Source: Bacteroidota bacterium
Lineage (GTDB): Bacteria > Bacteroidota > Bacteroidia > Flavobacteriales_D > Crocinitomicaceae
Assembly (NCBI GenBank): GCA_006226555.1
Contig: SBGS01000245.1
Location: 1-20,563 of the forward strand
DNA length: 20,563 nucleotides
Direction of reading: 5' to 3'
The notes under the pieces were generated by a model. That model had not been told where the DNA came from. It was given only the letters and a program-made list of their open reading frames with translations, and searched no databases. This document shows positions 7,596 to 14,698 of the stretch, piece after piece. The number at the start of each line of letters is the position of its first letter. Within the stretch, counting starts at the first letter, position 1. Made by a program: the position numbers and the translations under genes.

Positions 7596-8680
7596 TTTTC
7601 TGGTTTATAGATGATTTCTCCCGGATTTAAACCTTCAAGAACTTCTACGTCACTTAAACTTTTTACTCCCAATTTAAGTTTCTTAAATCCCGCTTCAGTC
7701 TCTACCTCTCCTTTGTCATTTATATATTCGCGTGGTATAGCGATCACATTTTTTCTTTCTTCTATGACTATACTCGCTTCACCACTTAATCCCATATAAA
7801 GCTGAGATGGAGCATTCCTGAACTTACCTACTACTTTGAATGTTTGCGTTTGTTCATCCATCTTTGGTACAATTCGGACAACTTCTGCTTCGAATACCTT
7901 TCCCGGGAAGGCTTCCATGTTGATATACATTAGCTGACCTTCACGTACTTTAGCGATATCAACCTCATCAACCAGCAATTCGATCTCAAACTCGGTTGCT
8001 GAACCAATTACGGCAATTGGCTCCTGAATGGATACAAGGTCACCTTTTTCCTTTAAAACACTATACACTCGACCATTTAAAACAGAGGATATATGTGCAT
8101 CATCCGATCTAGAGGCGGAAGAATTATAATTGTTTCGAGCTTGTTCCAAAGAAGTACGCAACTCTCGTTCCGTGCGGTTATATCGATTAATTGCCGATAA
8201 GTGAGATGATCGTGCAGATTCATAAAGCAATTGACTCTGTTCGAGTTCGATTTTTGTAATACCTCCGGAATCGTAAAGTGCTTTATTTCTCGCGTAATTG
8301 AGGGAATCATTCTTTCGTTTCAGTGCAAGGTTAGCTATCTCGAGCTCCATATCTCTCAAAACAGATCTTTCTCCTACTAAATTCTTTTGAGCAAGCTCGT
8401 ATGCCAATCGTGCGTTATCCTCGCTGTTCGAACCAGCTATATCTCTGATAACGAAGAGCAATTCCCCCTTGGATATAAGATCTCCTTCCTGGTGTAGAAT
8501 CCCATCGAGGTAACCGCCAACCGTCGATTTTACCGTATAAACATCAACCGGTTTTACGCTTGCACTCGAATAAACAGCCTCAACCAGATCTGTCTTTTTG
8601 ACTACATATTCAATTCGTTCATCAGAACAAGAGCTGAACAAAAGCAAGAGTAGTACGAAATATAGACTGTACTTTTTCAT
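7592..8680 (-). CDS. HlyD-family periplasmic adaptor, predicted lipoprotein
   Basis: The 362-residue membrane fusion protein heads the operon with the permease and ATPase genes. A lipobox ends at Cys18 (LLFSSC), so it should be lipid-anchored rather than held by a membrane helix. Two lipoyl-like half-motifs (about residues 50-85 and 195-225) flank a long Gln/Glu/Arg-rich coiled-coil hairpin (about 90-195). Beta-barrel and membrane-proximal segments follow (MYINMEAFPGKVFEAEVVRI, then IAIPREYI). It would link the inner-membrane permease to an outer-membrane channel, but no TolC-like gene is present here. Residues after the Cys are SDER, acidic like Bacteroidota lipoprotein export signals. A weak -7-like sequence (TAACTTCG) ends four bases before the ATG. 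Confidence 0.9.
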   Translation of the reverse strand: MKKYSLYFVLLLLLFSSCSDERIEYVVKKTDLVEAVYSSASVKPVDVYTVKSTVGGYLDGILHQEGDLISKGELLFVIRDIAGSNSEDNARLAYELAQKNLVGERSVLRDMELEIANLALKRKNDSLNYARNKALYDSGGITKIELEQSQLLYESARSSHLSAINRYNRTERELRTSLEQARNNYNSSASRSDDAHISSVLNGRVYSVLKEKGDLVSIQEPIAVIGSATEFEIELLVDEVDIAKVREGQLMYINMEAFPGKVFEAEVVRIVPKMDEQTQTFKVVGKFRNAPSQLYMGLSGEASIVIEERKNVIAIPREYINDKGEVETEAGFKKLKLGVKSLSDVEVLEGLNPGEIIYKPEN

Positions 8681-8780
8681 GTTACGAAGTTAGGTACTGC
8701 AGAGTCAAAAAAAATGACCAATGTCAATTTGACTTAGATTTACTAAATTAGATATTCTAAATCATCAAATTCATACTACT
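8681..8780. promoter_or_regulatory. Divergent control region between exporter operon and secreted pair
   Basis: This 100-bp spacer separates two divergent units. It holds GTCA/TGAC half-sites at 8704-8707, 8715-8718, 8723-8726 and 8730-8733. The last two form GTCAA-T-TTGAC. The leftward -7 candidate is TAACTTCG on the minus strand (8685-8692, one mismatch). I see no exact rightward -7 box. Confidence 0.35.
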
Positions 8781-9239
8781 ATGAGAGCTATTCTTTTCGG
8801 ATTGTGCGCTTTCGGTTCTACCATGGCATTCTCACAGTCCAATGTTACCAGTGGTGGAGGAGATGCAAACGGTTCAGGAGGTTCGGTATCTTATTCAGTT
8901 GGTCAGATCGATTACGCTCATGTAGATGGAGCGAATAACAGCTGGAATGAAGGAGTGCAACAACCATTTGAATTCTACCAGGTCAGCGGTTTCGAAGAAA
9001 ATGACCTGAACGTTTCCATTTTCCCAAATCCAACTGAAGGTAAACTTGTGATCAGGATCAGCAATGACAACCTGAACACGCTCTTCAAAGTTTACGATGC
9101 AGCCGGTAAGTTGATCCTAACAGACCGATTGATTGCATCTGAGACAATAATCGACCTCGAATCCTATGCAACGGGCGTGTACTCTATACAGATCGGAACA
9201 AACGAACAATTCAACACCTATAAACTTGTAAAAAACTAA
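8781..9239 (+). CDS. Small secreted protein with T9SS type A sorting domain
   Basis: The 152-residue protein has a signal peptide (about residues 1-18, cut near AFSQ). A Gly/Ser-rich segment (residues 21-65, GGGDANGSGG, VSYSVGQ, GVQQPFEF) follows, of a kind often found at the N-terminus of Bacteroidota secreted proteins. The C-terminal half is a type A sorting domain, with FPNPTEGKL at 81-89, YDAAGK at 105-110, YATGVYSIQI at 129-138 and a terminal KLVKN. It should be exported by Sec and then across the outer membrane by T9SS, with the domain removed or used for surface anchoring. The mature part is tiny and has no recognisable catalytic domain. It ends one base before the next gene. Confidence 0.9.
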   Translation: MRAILFGLCAFGSTMAFSQSNVTSGGGDANGSGGSVSYSVGQIDYAHVDGANNSWNEGVQQPFEFYQVSGFEENDLNVSIFPNPTEGKLVIRISNDNLNTLFKVYDAAGKLILTDRLIASETIIDLESYATGVYSIQIGTNEQFNTYKLVKN

Positions 9240-9240
9240 C

Positions 9241-10878
9241 ATGAAAAAGATAATAATGAGCTTGGGATTATTCCTGTTAACCATCAATACATGGGCCCAG
9301 GCACCTCAAAAAATGACGTATCAGTCTGTTGTCAGAAATGCATCGAACGGTCTTGTTGCAAACGCAGTTGTTGGTATGCAAATGAGTATACTTCAAGGAA
9401 GTGCGTCAGGAGTAGCAGTATATATTGAACGCCAAACACCATCAACAAACACAAATGGTCTCGCAACAATAGAGATTGGAACAGGGACAGTGGTTGCAGG
9501 TAGTTTTAGTGCTATCGATTGGTCAAACGGACCGTACTTTCTCAAAACGGAGGTTGATCCAAATGGAGGAACGACCTATTCCATTTCGGGAACAACTGAA
9601 TTGCTTAGCGTACCATACGCATTATATGCAGCAAGCTCGGGTGATGGATTCAGCGGTGATTATAACGACCTTACAAATGCACCAACAAACGTAAGCGCAT
9701 TCACGAACGACGCCGGATACATTACAAGTCCGAATGATGCGGACTCAAATCCAACCAATGAGATCCAGACCTTATCCGTATCAGGAAACAACCTTACCAT
9801 CTCAGGAGCAGGAGGAAATACTGTTACTTTACCAGGAGCAAGTGGTAACACATTAGATCAATCGTATGATCAAGGAGGAGCAGGATTAGGTAGAATTATT
9901 ACCGTTGATGCCGGTGCGGTGGAGATGAATACTTCAACAGCACTAGGTACGGCATTGAGTGTACAAAACTCCAATACCGGAGTTGGAATAGCGGCTTCGT
10001 CTACTAACCCTTCGAACGGCTATGCAGCCATTCAGGCGAGCACTAATTCCTCAAGCACATTGACGTCGGCAATTGTAGGAAGCACCACAGGCGCAGCAAA
10101 TGCCGTGTCTGGACAAGTTGAAGCAACTGCAACAGCTTCAGCAGGGATCTATGGAAATAACCTACGTACTACAGGAGGATACGGAACGTATGGAATCGGA
10201 TTCAACGGAGTTGTGGGAGAAACGAACTACAGACAAGGATTCGGTGTTTACGGAAGAAACTACGATGCTTTAGGTTCACTGTCATATAATGCTGTTGGAA
10301 CTTATGGACTCGGTTATGTTGGGGTGTGGGGAGAACAATCTGATGTTAACGGATTCTCAATTTATGCGAATGGCGATATGGGTGCAGCCGGTATCAAACC
10401 TTTCTATATCGATCACCCTACAGATCCTGAAAACAAATATCTACGTCACTTCAGTATCGAGTCAAATGAAGTATTGAACGTATATCGTGGAAATGCAACA
10501 TTTGATGAGAATGGAGAAGCAATCGTTACAATGCCAGAATACTTCGATGCGGTAAACAACGAAAATTGCACATACCAACTGACTCCTATTGGAGGTTATG
10601 CTCCTTTGTATATTAAATCAAAACTTGCGAACGGACAATTCGTAATCGCAGGAGGTGTTGAAGGCATGGAGGTATCATGGACGGTTCACACTGAAAGAAA
10701 CGACCCGTACATGAAAAAGTACCCGGAGAAAAGAGCAGTTGAAGTTGATAAAGAAGACTGGAACAAAGGAAGATATCTTCGCCCTGAGCTATATGATCAA
10801 CCTGAAGACAAGAAGATCGTTCAACCGATCGATACAGGTAAAGACAAAAAGGGAGCTCCACTTCTTGGAACGAGATAA
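9241..10878 (+). CDS. Secreted modular protein with tail-fibre-like segment, function unknown
   Basis: The 545-residue protein has a signal peptide (1-20). Residues about 21-130 form a beta-rich module (QAPQKMTYQSVVRNA start, SVPYALYA end) that is common in secreted Bacteroidota proteins. A segment resembling phage tail fibres follows (DYNDLTNAPTNVSAFTNDAGY, about 140-160). A low-complexity Gly/Ser/Thr/Ala middle (about 170-380) contains YGTYGIG, VYGRN and GVWGE turns. A C-terminal module (about 388-490) has YIDHPTDPENKYL and later VSWTVHTERNDPY. The tail is charged and rich in Lys and Pro, with no T9SS sorting domain. It is almost certainly co-transcribed with the preceding sorting-domain protein. 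I infer an elongated, perhaps trimeric, surface or extracellular structural protein. No enzyme motif is visible. Confidence 0.85.
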   Translation: MKKIIMSLGLFLLTINTWAQAPQKMTYQSVVRNASNGLVANAVVGMQMSILQGSASGVAVYIERQTPSTNTNGLATIEIGTGTVVAGSFSAIDWSNGPYFLKTEVDPNGGTTYSISGTTELLSVPYALYAASSGDGFSGDYNDLTNAPTNVSAFTNDAGYITSPNDADSNPTNEIQTLSVSGNNLTISGAGGNTVTLPGASGNTLDQSYDQGGAGLGRIITVDAGAVEMNTSTALGTALSVQNSNTGVGIAASSTNPSNGYAAIQASTNSSSTLTSAIVGSTTGAANAVSGQVEATATASAGIYGNNLRTTGGYGTYGIGFNGVVGETNYRQGFGVYGRNYDALGSLSYNAVGTYGLGYVGVWGEQSDVNGFSIYANGDMGAAGIKPFYIDHPTDPENKYLRHFSIESNEVLNVYRGNATFDENGEAIVTMPEYFDAVNNENCTYQLTPIGGYAPLYIKSKLANGQFVIAGGVEGMEVSWTVHTERNDPYMKKYPEKRAVEVDKEDWNKGRYLRPELYDQPEDKKIVQPIDTGKDKKGAPLLGTR

Positions 10879-10891
10879 AATAGACGACATA

Positions 10892-10923
10892 AAAAAAGGT
10901 CCGGATTGCTCCGGACCTTTTTT
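10892..10923. terminator. Bidirectional intrinsic terminator
   Basis: A perfect 14-bp stem (A6-GGTCCGGA paired with TCCGGACC-T6) closes a TTGC loop. The A-tract and T-tract on the two sides let it work in both directions. It lies between the stop of the secreted pair (10878) and the stop of the convergent OmpA-like gene (10941). Confidence 0.95.
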
Positions 10924-10940
10924 ATTTATACCCTTTCGGA

Positions 10941-12134
10941 TTATCTTACTTTAAATGTAACCCTTCTGCTCTTAGCCTCACGAAGATCTTCATCATCTTC
11001 TTCGGTAATATCTGGGTTAGGAACCTCACTACCCTTCGCTGCAGGGATCAAGCGTGAAGCATCAATGCCTTTTGACTGCAGGTATTCCATTACAACACCG
11101 ATACGTTTGTTATCCATATCAGCATAGTAATCATTTTCCATTCCTACTTCATCTTCCATTGCATTATTATGCCCCATTACCTGTAGCTTCATTTCAGGAT
11201 TTTTCGTCATCAATTCTGCGATCAGATCCAAAGAGCTTTCTCCTTCAGCAGACAATTTTGTTTTACCAAAGGCAAAGAAAACCTGATGCATTTCAATGAT
11301 TTCCTTCTCCGACATTTCATCCGTTACATTGAACACTTTCTGATAGATAGTAGGAGAATATGAATCACCTGCCTCTTCAGCGGCACAGTCACACTGTTCT
11401 CCCTTCTCAAGATCAACCAATTGAACTGAAATATCATCGATGTAATAATAAGCTGCCACGACTTGAGCTACTTTTACATCCGGATCCTTTTTCATTCTTT
11501 CGCTTTTCGTTTCTTCATCACTCAAGAAATTTCCGATCGTAATGAACTTTTCACCACCGTTAGCTACAAACGTTCCACAGATCTCTGTCCAGTTATATTT
11601 CGCAGACATGATCTTAAGGTCGTTATTAAAATGAAGTACACTAGGCTCCTCAATAATTGACACCTTTGCGTCCGTTCCAGGTTGACTCTTCGACAACTGT
11701 ACACCAATATTGTTTGATGCATATTTCGAAGCCTCAGCGAGTGAAACATACATTTTTACGCAATATGTCATTCCTTTCTTTAAAGGAGAACTCAACTTTG
11801 TAGAGACATATGTTCTTGGCACTTTATTACCATAAGAGAAACCAACAATACCTGCGTAATTCCCTCCTTCTTTCGCATCTTCTTTACCATAGATGTTCAT
11901 TGGAACGTCTATATCCGCAATTTTTCCACTGGAAAAAATATCTGCACGCGCTCCAGTCGGTGAAACCCAACCAGTTGCATTTGCAATATCTCCCAGTTTT
12001 TTCGGCTTTTTCGTCAATTCCTCAAAACTTCCATTCGGAACAAGATTTTCTCCTTGTGCAAATGAAACTATGGAAGAAAATCCAATAACGATTAGCACTA
12101 CATTACGTGTAATTTTTTCAGTAAATAATTTCAT
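10941..12134 (-). CDS. OmpA-family outer-membrane protein with N-terminal NGSFEE domain
   Basis: I place the start at the ATG at 12134, giving 397 residues with a clean signal peptide (MKLFTEKITRNVVLIVIGFS, cut near FAQ at residue 27). The frame is open upstream to 12197, but that part lies inside hemE and has no signal character. After the signal comes an NLVPNGSFEE domain that resembles the carbohydrate-binding or galactose-binding-like modules of Bacteroidota surface proteins, extending to about residue 240. A linker rich in Cys and acidic residues (CDCAAEEAG) follows. The OmpA-like peptidoglycan-binding domain covers about 282-397 (FFAFGKTKLSAEGESSLDL to RRVTFKVR). Where most OmpA domains read GHTD, this one reads GHNN (residues 321-324), so the usual diaminopimelate-binding Asp is Asn. 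The start overlaps the hemE end by 17 bases. Confidence 0.88.
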   Translation of the reverse strand: MKLFTEKITRNVVLIVIGFSSIVSFAQGENLVPNGSFEELTKKPKKLGDIANATGWVSPTGARADIFSSGKIADIDVPMNIYGKEDAKEGGNYAGIVGFSYGNKVPRTYVSTKLSSPLKKGMTYCVKMYVSLAEASKYASNNIGVQLSKSQPGTDAKVSIIEEPSVLHFNNDLKIMSAKYNWTEICGTFVANGGEKFITIGNFLSDEETKSERMKKDPDVKVAQVVAAYYYIDDISVQLVDLEKGEQCDCAAEEAGDSYSPTIYQKVFNVTDEMSEKEIIEMHQVFFAFGKTKLSAEGESSLDLIAELMTKNPEMKLQVMGHNNAMEDEVGMENDYYADMDNKRIGVVMEYLQSKGIDASRLIPAAKGSEVPNPDITEEDDEDLREAKSRRVTFKVR

Positions 12135-13155
12135 AATTTTTAACTGTTTTAATAAATGTTTTAACCTTTTCTGGATCAATATCCGGGTAAACACCATGAC
12201 CTAAATTAACAATATGTCGCTGACTTTTAAAAGTATGCAGCATTTTATTCGTTAAATCTTCAACAGACGCATGCGTACCATAAAGTACTGCCGGATCAAG
12301 ATTCCCTTGTATTGTTCGCGATTCTCCTATCACCTCTCTAAATGAGACCGGATCCATCTGCCAATCCATACCAATTGTATTACAATTCAGATTTGCCAGA
12401 TCCACGATCGAGTGAAATGCTCCTTTAGAGAACAAAGTCAAAGGAACTTCTGTTATCGCATCTGCAATTTTTTTGATGTACTTCACACCAAATTCAGCGT
12501 ATTGGTCTTTTCCCAAAATACCTGCCCAAGAATCAAAGAGCTGTAACATGTGAGCACCTGCTTTGATTTGAGATTTCAGATAAGCGATGGTCACTGTTGT
12601 GATCCTATCAAGCAACTCGTGTGCCAAATCCGGATCCGTGTATAAAATCTTACGTGCTACACTGAAGGTTTTTGAACCCTGTCCCTCAGTCATATAACAG
12701 AATATTGTCCATGGAGCTCCTGCAAATCCAATAAGTGGAACACGTCCATTCAATTCCTTATTGGTGATGCGAATTGCTTCAGTCACATACCCTAAACGAT
12801 CTTCTATATTAAAATCTGTCTCAGCGTACTTCAATTCCTCTTTTGAGCGAATGGTTTTCGGAAACCACGGACCTCTTTTCTCTACCATTTCGTAGGTCAG
12901 TCCCATAGCCTCGGGAACCACCAATATGTCAGAGAAAATAATCGCCGCATCGACACCAAGCAGATCAACAGGCTGAATCGTAACTTCCGCGGCTAATTCC
13001 GGTGTTTCAACCAACTCCTTGAAGCCAGACAATGAATTACGTACAGCCCTGTATTCAGGCAGAATTCTTCCAGCCTGACGCATTAACCAAACAGGATAGC
13101 GTTCTATGCTTTCCCCTTTAGCAGCCCTAAGTATAAGATCATTCTTTAATTCCAT
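12118..13155 (-). CDS. hemE: Uroporphyrinogen decarboxylase
   Basis: The 345-residue cytosolic enzyme decarboxylates the four acetate side chains of uroporphyrinogen III to give coproporphyrinogen III in haem synthesis. The N-terminal signature PVWLMRQAGRILPEYR (residues 21-36, with Arg26 and Arg30) and the AAIIFSDILV motif with catalytic Asp76 are intact. So is the C-terminal NLGHGVYPDIDPE. Length and motifs are standard. The ATG at 13155 has an exact TATCTTTG box five bases upstream, so a leaderless message is likely. The gene lies 32 bp after udg, and its 3' end overlaps the start of the OmpA-like gene by 17 bases. Confidence 0.97.
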   Translation of the reverse strand: MELKNDLILRAAKGESIERYPVWLMRQAGRILPEYRAVRNSLSGFKELVETPELAAEVTIQPVDLLGVDAAIIFSDILVVPEAMGLTYEMVEKRGPWFPKTIRSKEELKYAETDFNIEDRLGYVTEAIRITNKELNGRVPLIGFAGAPWTIFCYMTEGQGSKTFSVARKILYTDPDLAHELLDRITTVTIAYLKSQIKAGAHMLQLFDSWAGILGKDQYAEFGVKYIKKIADAITEVPLTLFSKGAFHSIVDLANLNCNTIGMDWQMDPVSFREVIGESRTIQGNLDPAVLYGTHASVEDLTNKMLHTFKSQRHIVNLGHGVYPDIDPEKVKTFIKTVKNYEIIY

Positions 13156-13160
13156 CGCGG

Positions 13161-13168
13161 CAAAGATA
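13161..13168 (-). promoter_or_regulatory. Exact -7 box of hemE, placed for a leaderless mRNA
   Basis: TATCTTTG on the minus strand matches TAnnTTTG exactly and ends five bases before the hemE ATG. A TTG lies 23 bases upstream (13192-13194), at the long end of the known spacing. The box sits in the short udg-hemE gap. Confidence 0.6.
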
Positions 13169-13187
13169 GCAAAAGGTCTATCTTAAC

Positions 13188-13856
13188 TTACCAATTTATT
13201 GGTTCTATATTGTGCTCTTTTAAATATGCATTTGTCTGACTAAAGGGTTTAGAACCAAAAAAACCTCTGTAAGCAGATAACGGTGATGGATGAGGAGTAT
13301 TGATAACTAGATTATTTTGTGTGTTTATCTGAGCGCCTTTTTTTTGAGCATAGCTTCCCCAAAGAATATATACGACGTGATCCTTCCTCGTGGCAATTTG
13401 CTGAATAACTGCATCCGTAAAACGCTCCCATCCCTTATTTGCATGACTGCCGGGTTGTCCTTCACGAACAGTGAGCACAGCATTCAGCATTAAAACACCT
13501 TGCTCAGCCCATGAAGACAAATCTCCATTTGCACGCTGAACATGCAGATCATCATTCAGCTCAGTGTAAATGTTATGTAAGCTTTTCGGCAATGGACGGA
13601 CGGATGGATCCACAGAAAATGAAAGTCCGTGTGCATGTCCTTTTGTAGGGTAAGGATCCTGCCCCAAAATAACCACTTTGACCTTTTCAAATGGACAAGC
13701 TTCAAAAGCTCTGAAAATCTGAGGTCCGGGAGGAAAAACACCTCCTTTATGCTGAGCATACTCTGATCGCACAAATTCGACAAGCTGAGAAAAATAAGGA
13801 GCACTGAACTCATTCTTCAAAATTTCTTGCCACGAAGACTCAATTTCTACCCTCAT
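13188..13856 (-). CDS. ung: Uracil-DNA glycosylase, family 1
   Basis: The enzyme excises uracil from DNA in base excision repair. From the ATG at 13856 it has 222 residues, the usual family length. The N-terminus MRVEIESSWQEIL lines up with the family's standard start. GQDPYPTKGHAHG (residues 65-77) holds the catalytic Asp67, and HPSPLSAYRGFFG (189-201) holds the catalytic His189. Upstream in-frame starts exist (TTG 13883, ATG 13874). I reject them because an exact -7 box (13862-13869) covers that stretch and ends five bases before ATG 13856. It is divergent from the lipoprotein gene, with only 48 bp between start codons. Confidence 0.95.
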   Translation of the reverse strand: MRVEIESSWQEILKNEFSAPYFSQLVEFVRSEYAQHKGGVFPPGPQIFRAFEACPFEKVKVVILGQDPYPTKGHAHGLSFSVDPSVRPLPKSLHNIYTELNDDLHVQRANGDLSSWAEQGVLMLNAVLTVREGQPGSHANKGWERFTDAVIQQIATRKDHVVYILWGSYAQKKGAQINTQNNLVINTPHPSPLSAYRGFFGSKPFSQTNAYLKEHNIEPINW

Positions 13857-13861
13857 AGGAT

Positions 13862-13869
13862 CAAAGGTA
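13862..13869 (-). promoter_or_regulatory. Exact -7 box of the uracil-DNA glycosylase gene
   Basis: TACCTTTG on the minus strand matches TAnnTTTG and ends five bases before ATG 13856. This decides the start in favour of 13856, since the two upstream in-frame starts would not be transcribed from it. Confidence 0.6.
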
Positions 13870-13892
13870 TTCATTAACTCCAAAAGCGTATG

Positions 13893-13900
13893 TATATTTG
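13893..13900 (+). promoter_or_regulatory. Exact -7 box of the 13905 lipoprotein gene
   Basis: TATATTTG matches TAnnTTTG exactly and ends four bases before ATG 13905, which predicts a leaderless message. It stands 23 bp from the opposing udg -7 box. Confidence 0.6.
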
Positions 13901-13904
13901 AGGT

Positions 13905-14687
13905 ATGAGCTTAGAACGAATTCTATTTTTTAGTCTCCTGATCTTTGTTGCGAGTTGTGACAACAGCGAAAATCAAGAAGATAACGCATTAACTGATCTT
14001 GAAAATGAAAGTCATCCAACCATGACCGAAGAAAAGATCCGTCGCCATGTAGAGGGACAACTTTCCATACTCCCAACAGAACAGTATACCATTGAGCAGT
14101 ACAAAGAACATTTGGATACGGACGATAGTGTAGATCTGGTAATCACTGTAAACCTATTGAGCAGAGCTCTGAAAGAAGCAGAGCTCGAGAACGAAGTTTC
14201 GAGACGAGAACAATTAGGCTACATGGGGAATTACAATTTCATATTCTATGTTGATGGAAAAACTAAAACCATAACATCTCCGATTGCTGTACCTTCATCC
14301 CCTCATGTTCCTTTGAAAGTATCTTTTGCGAGCTTAACTTCTACTGTACACAAAGACCTCATTGTTGATTTCAGAATTCGCAGATCTTCGTACAGACAGT
14401 TCTATACTATTCGTGAGAGAGCACCTATTAAAGTGAGTGAATCGGAACTTTTTGAAAATCTCGGAACAAATGACTTTAAACCTTATTACGTTGAAATAGA
14501 GGACTGGGAAAACGAAGTTTGGAAATCGATCGCAGTGTATGAAGGTAAAGCTGAAAACAAATTGATTCCTGAGCTAAGAGACAGTTATCAAGTTCAACCG
14601 GATATCAAGAGATCAGATAAACTCATAAGAAGATGGTATTACAGTCCTAAGCACCTGAAGTACTATCTTCGAAAGGATGAAATATAA
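13905..14687 (+). CDS. Predicted lipoprotein of unknown function
   Basis: The 260-residue protein has a lipoprotein signal: hydrophobic residues 5-17 and lipobox FVASC with Cys18. An acidic, Asn-rich stretch follows (DNSENQEDN) that resembles Bacteroidota lipoprotein export signals and would favour the outer membrane. Residues about 40-100 are charged and probably helical (EEKIRRHVEGQL). From about residue 100 to 250 beta-strands seem likely (YNFIFYVDGKTKTI, DLIVDFRIRRSSY). It ends in a basic, aromatic tail (RRWYYSPKHLKYYLRKDEI). I recognise no family. It is divergent from udg and is followed after 11 bp by a small hydrolase gene, so the two are probably co-transcribed. Confidence 0.8.
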   Translation: MSLERILFFSLLIFVASCDNSENQEDNALTDLENESHPTMTEEKIRRHVEGQLSILPTEQYTIEQYKEHLDTDDSVDLVITVNLLSRALKEAELENEVSRREQLGYMGNYNFIFYVDGKTKTITSPIAVPSSPHVPLKVSFASLTSTVHKDLIVDFRIRRSSYRQFYTIRERAPIKVSESELFENLGTNDFKPYYVEIEDWENEVWKSIAVYEGKAENKLIPELRDSYQVQPDIKRSDKLIRRWYYSPKHLKYYLRKDEI

Positions 14688-14698
14688 TTCTGGTTGTT

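Noticed and set aside
5656..8680. Reading the ABC genes as the LolCDE lipoprotein-release system, given a LolA-like gene nearby.
   Set aside because: There is one permease, a HlyD-type adaptor is part of the operon, and the LolA-like gene is 7 kb away in another unit. A MacAB/DevBCA-like exporter fits better.
9241..10878. The tail-fibre-like segment suggested a prophage or contractile injection system.
   Set aside because: There is a signal peptide, no other phage structural gene is nearby, and the flanking modules are of the secreted Bacteroidota type.
12135..12197. A longer start for the OmpA-like protein.
   Set aside because: It would add 21 residues with no signal character before an excellent signal peptide and would overlap hemE by 80 bases.
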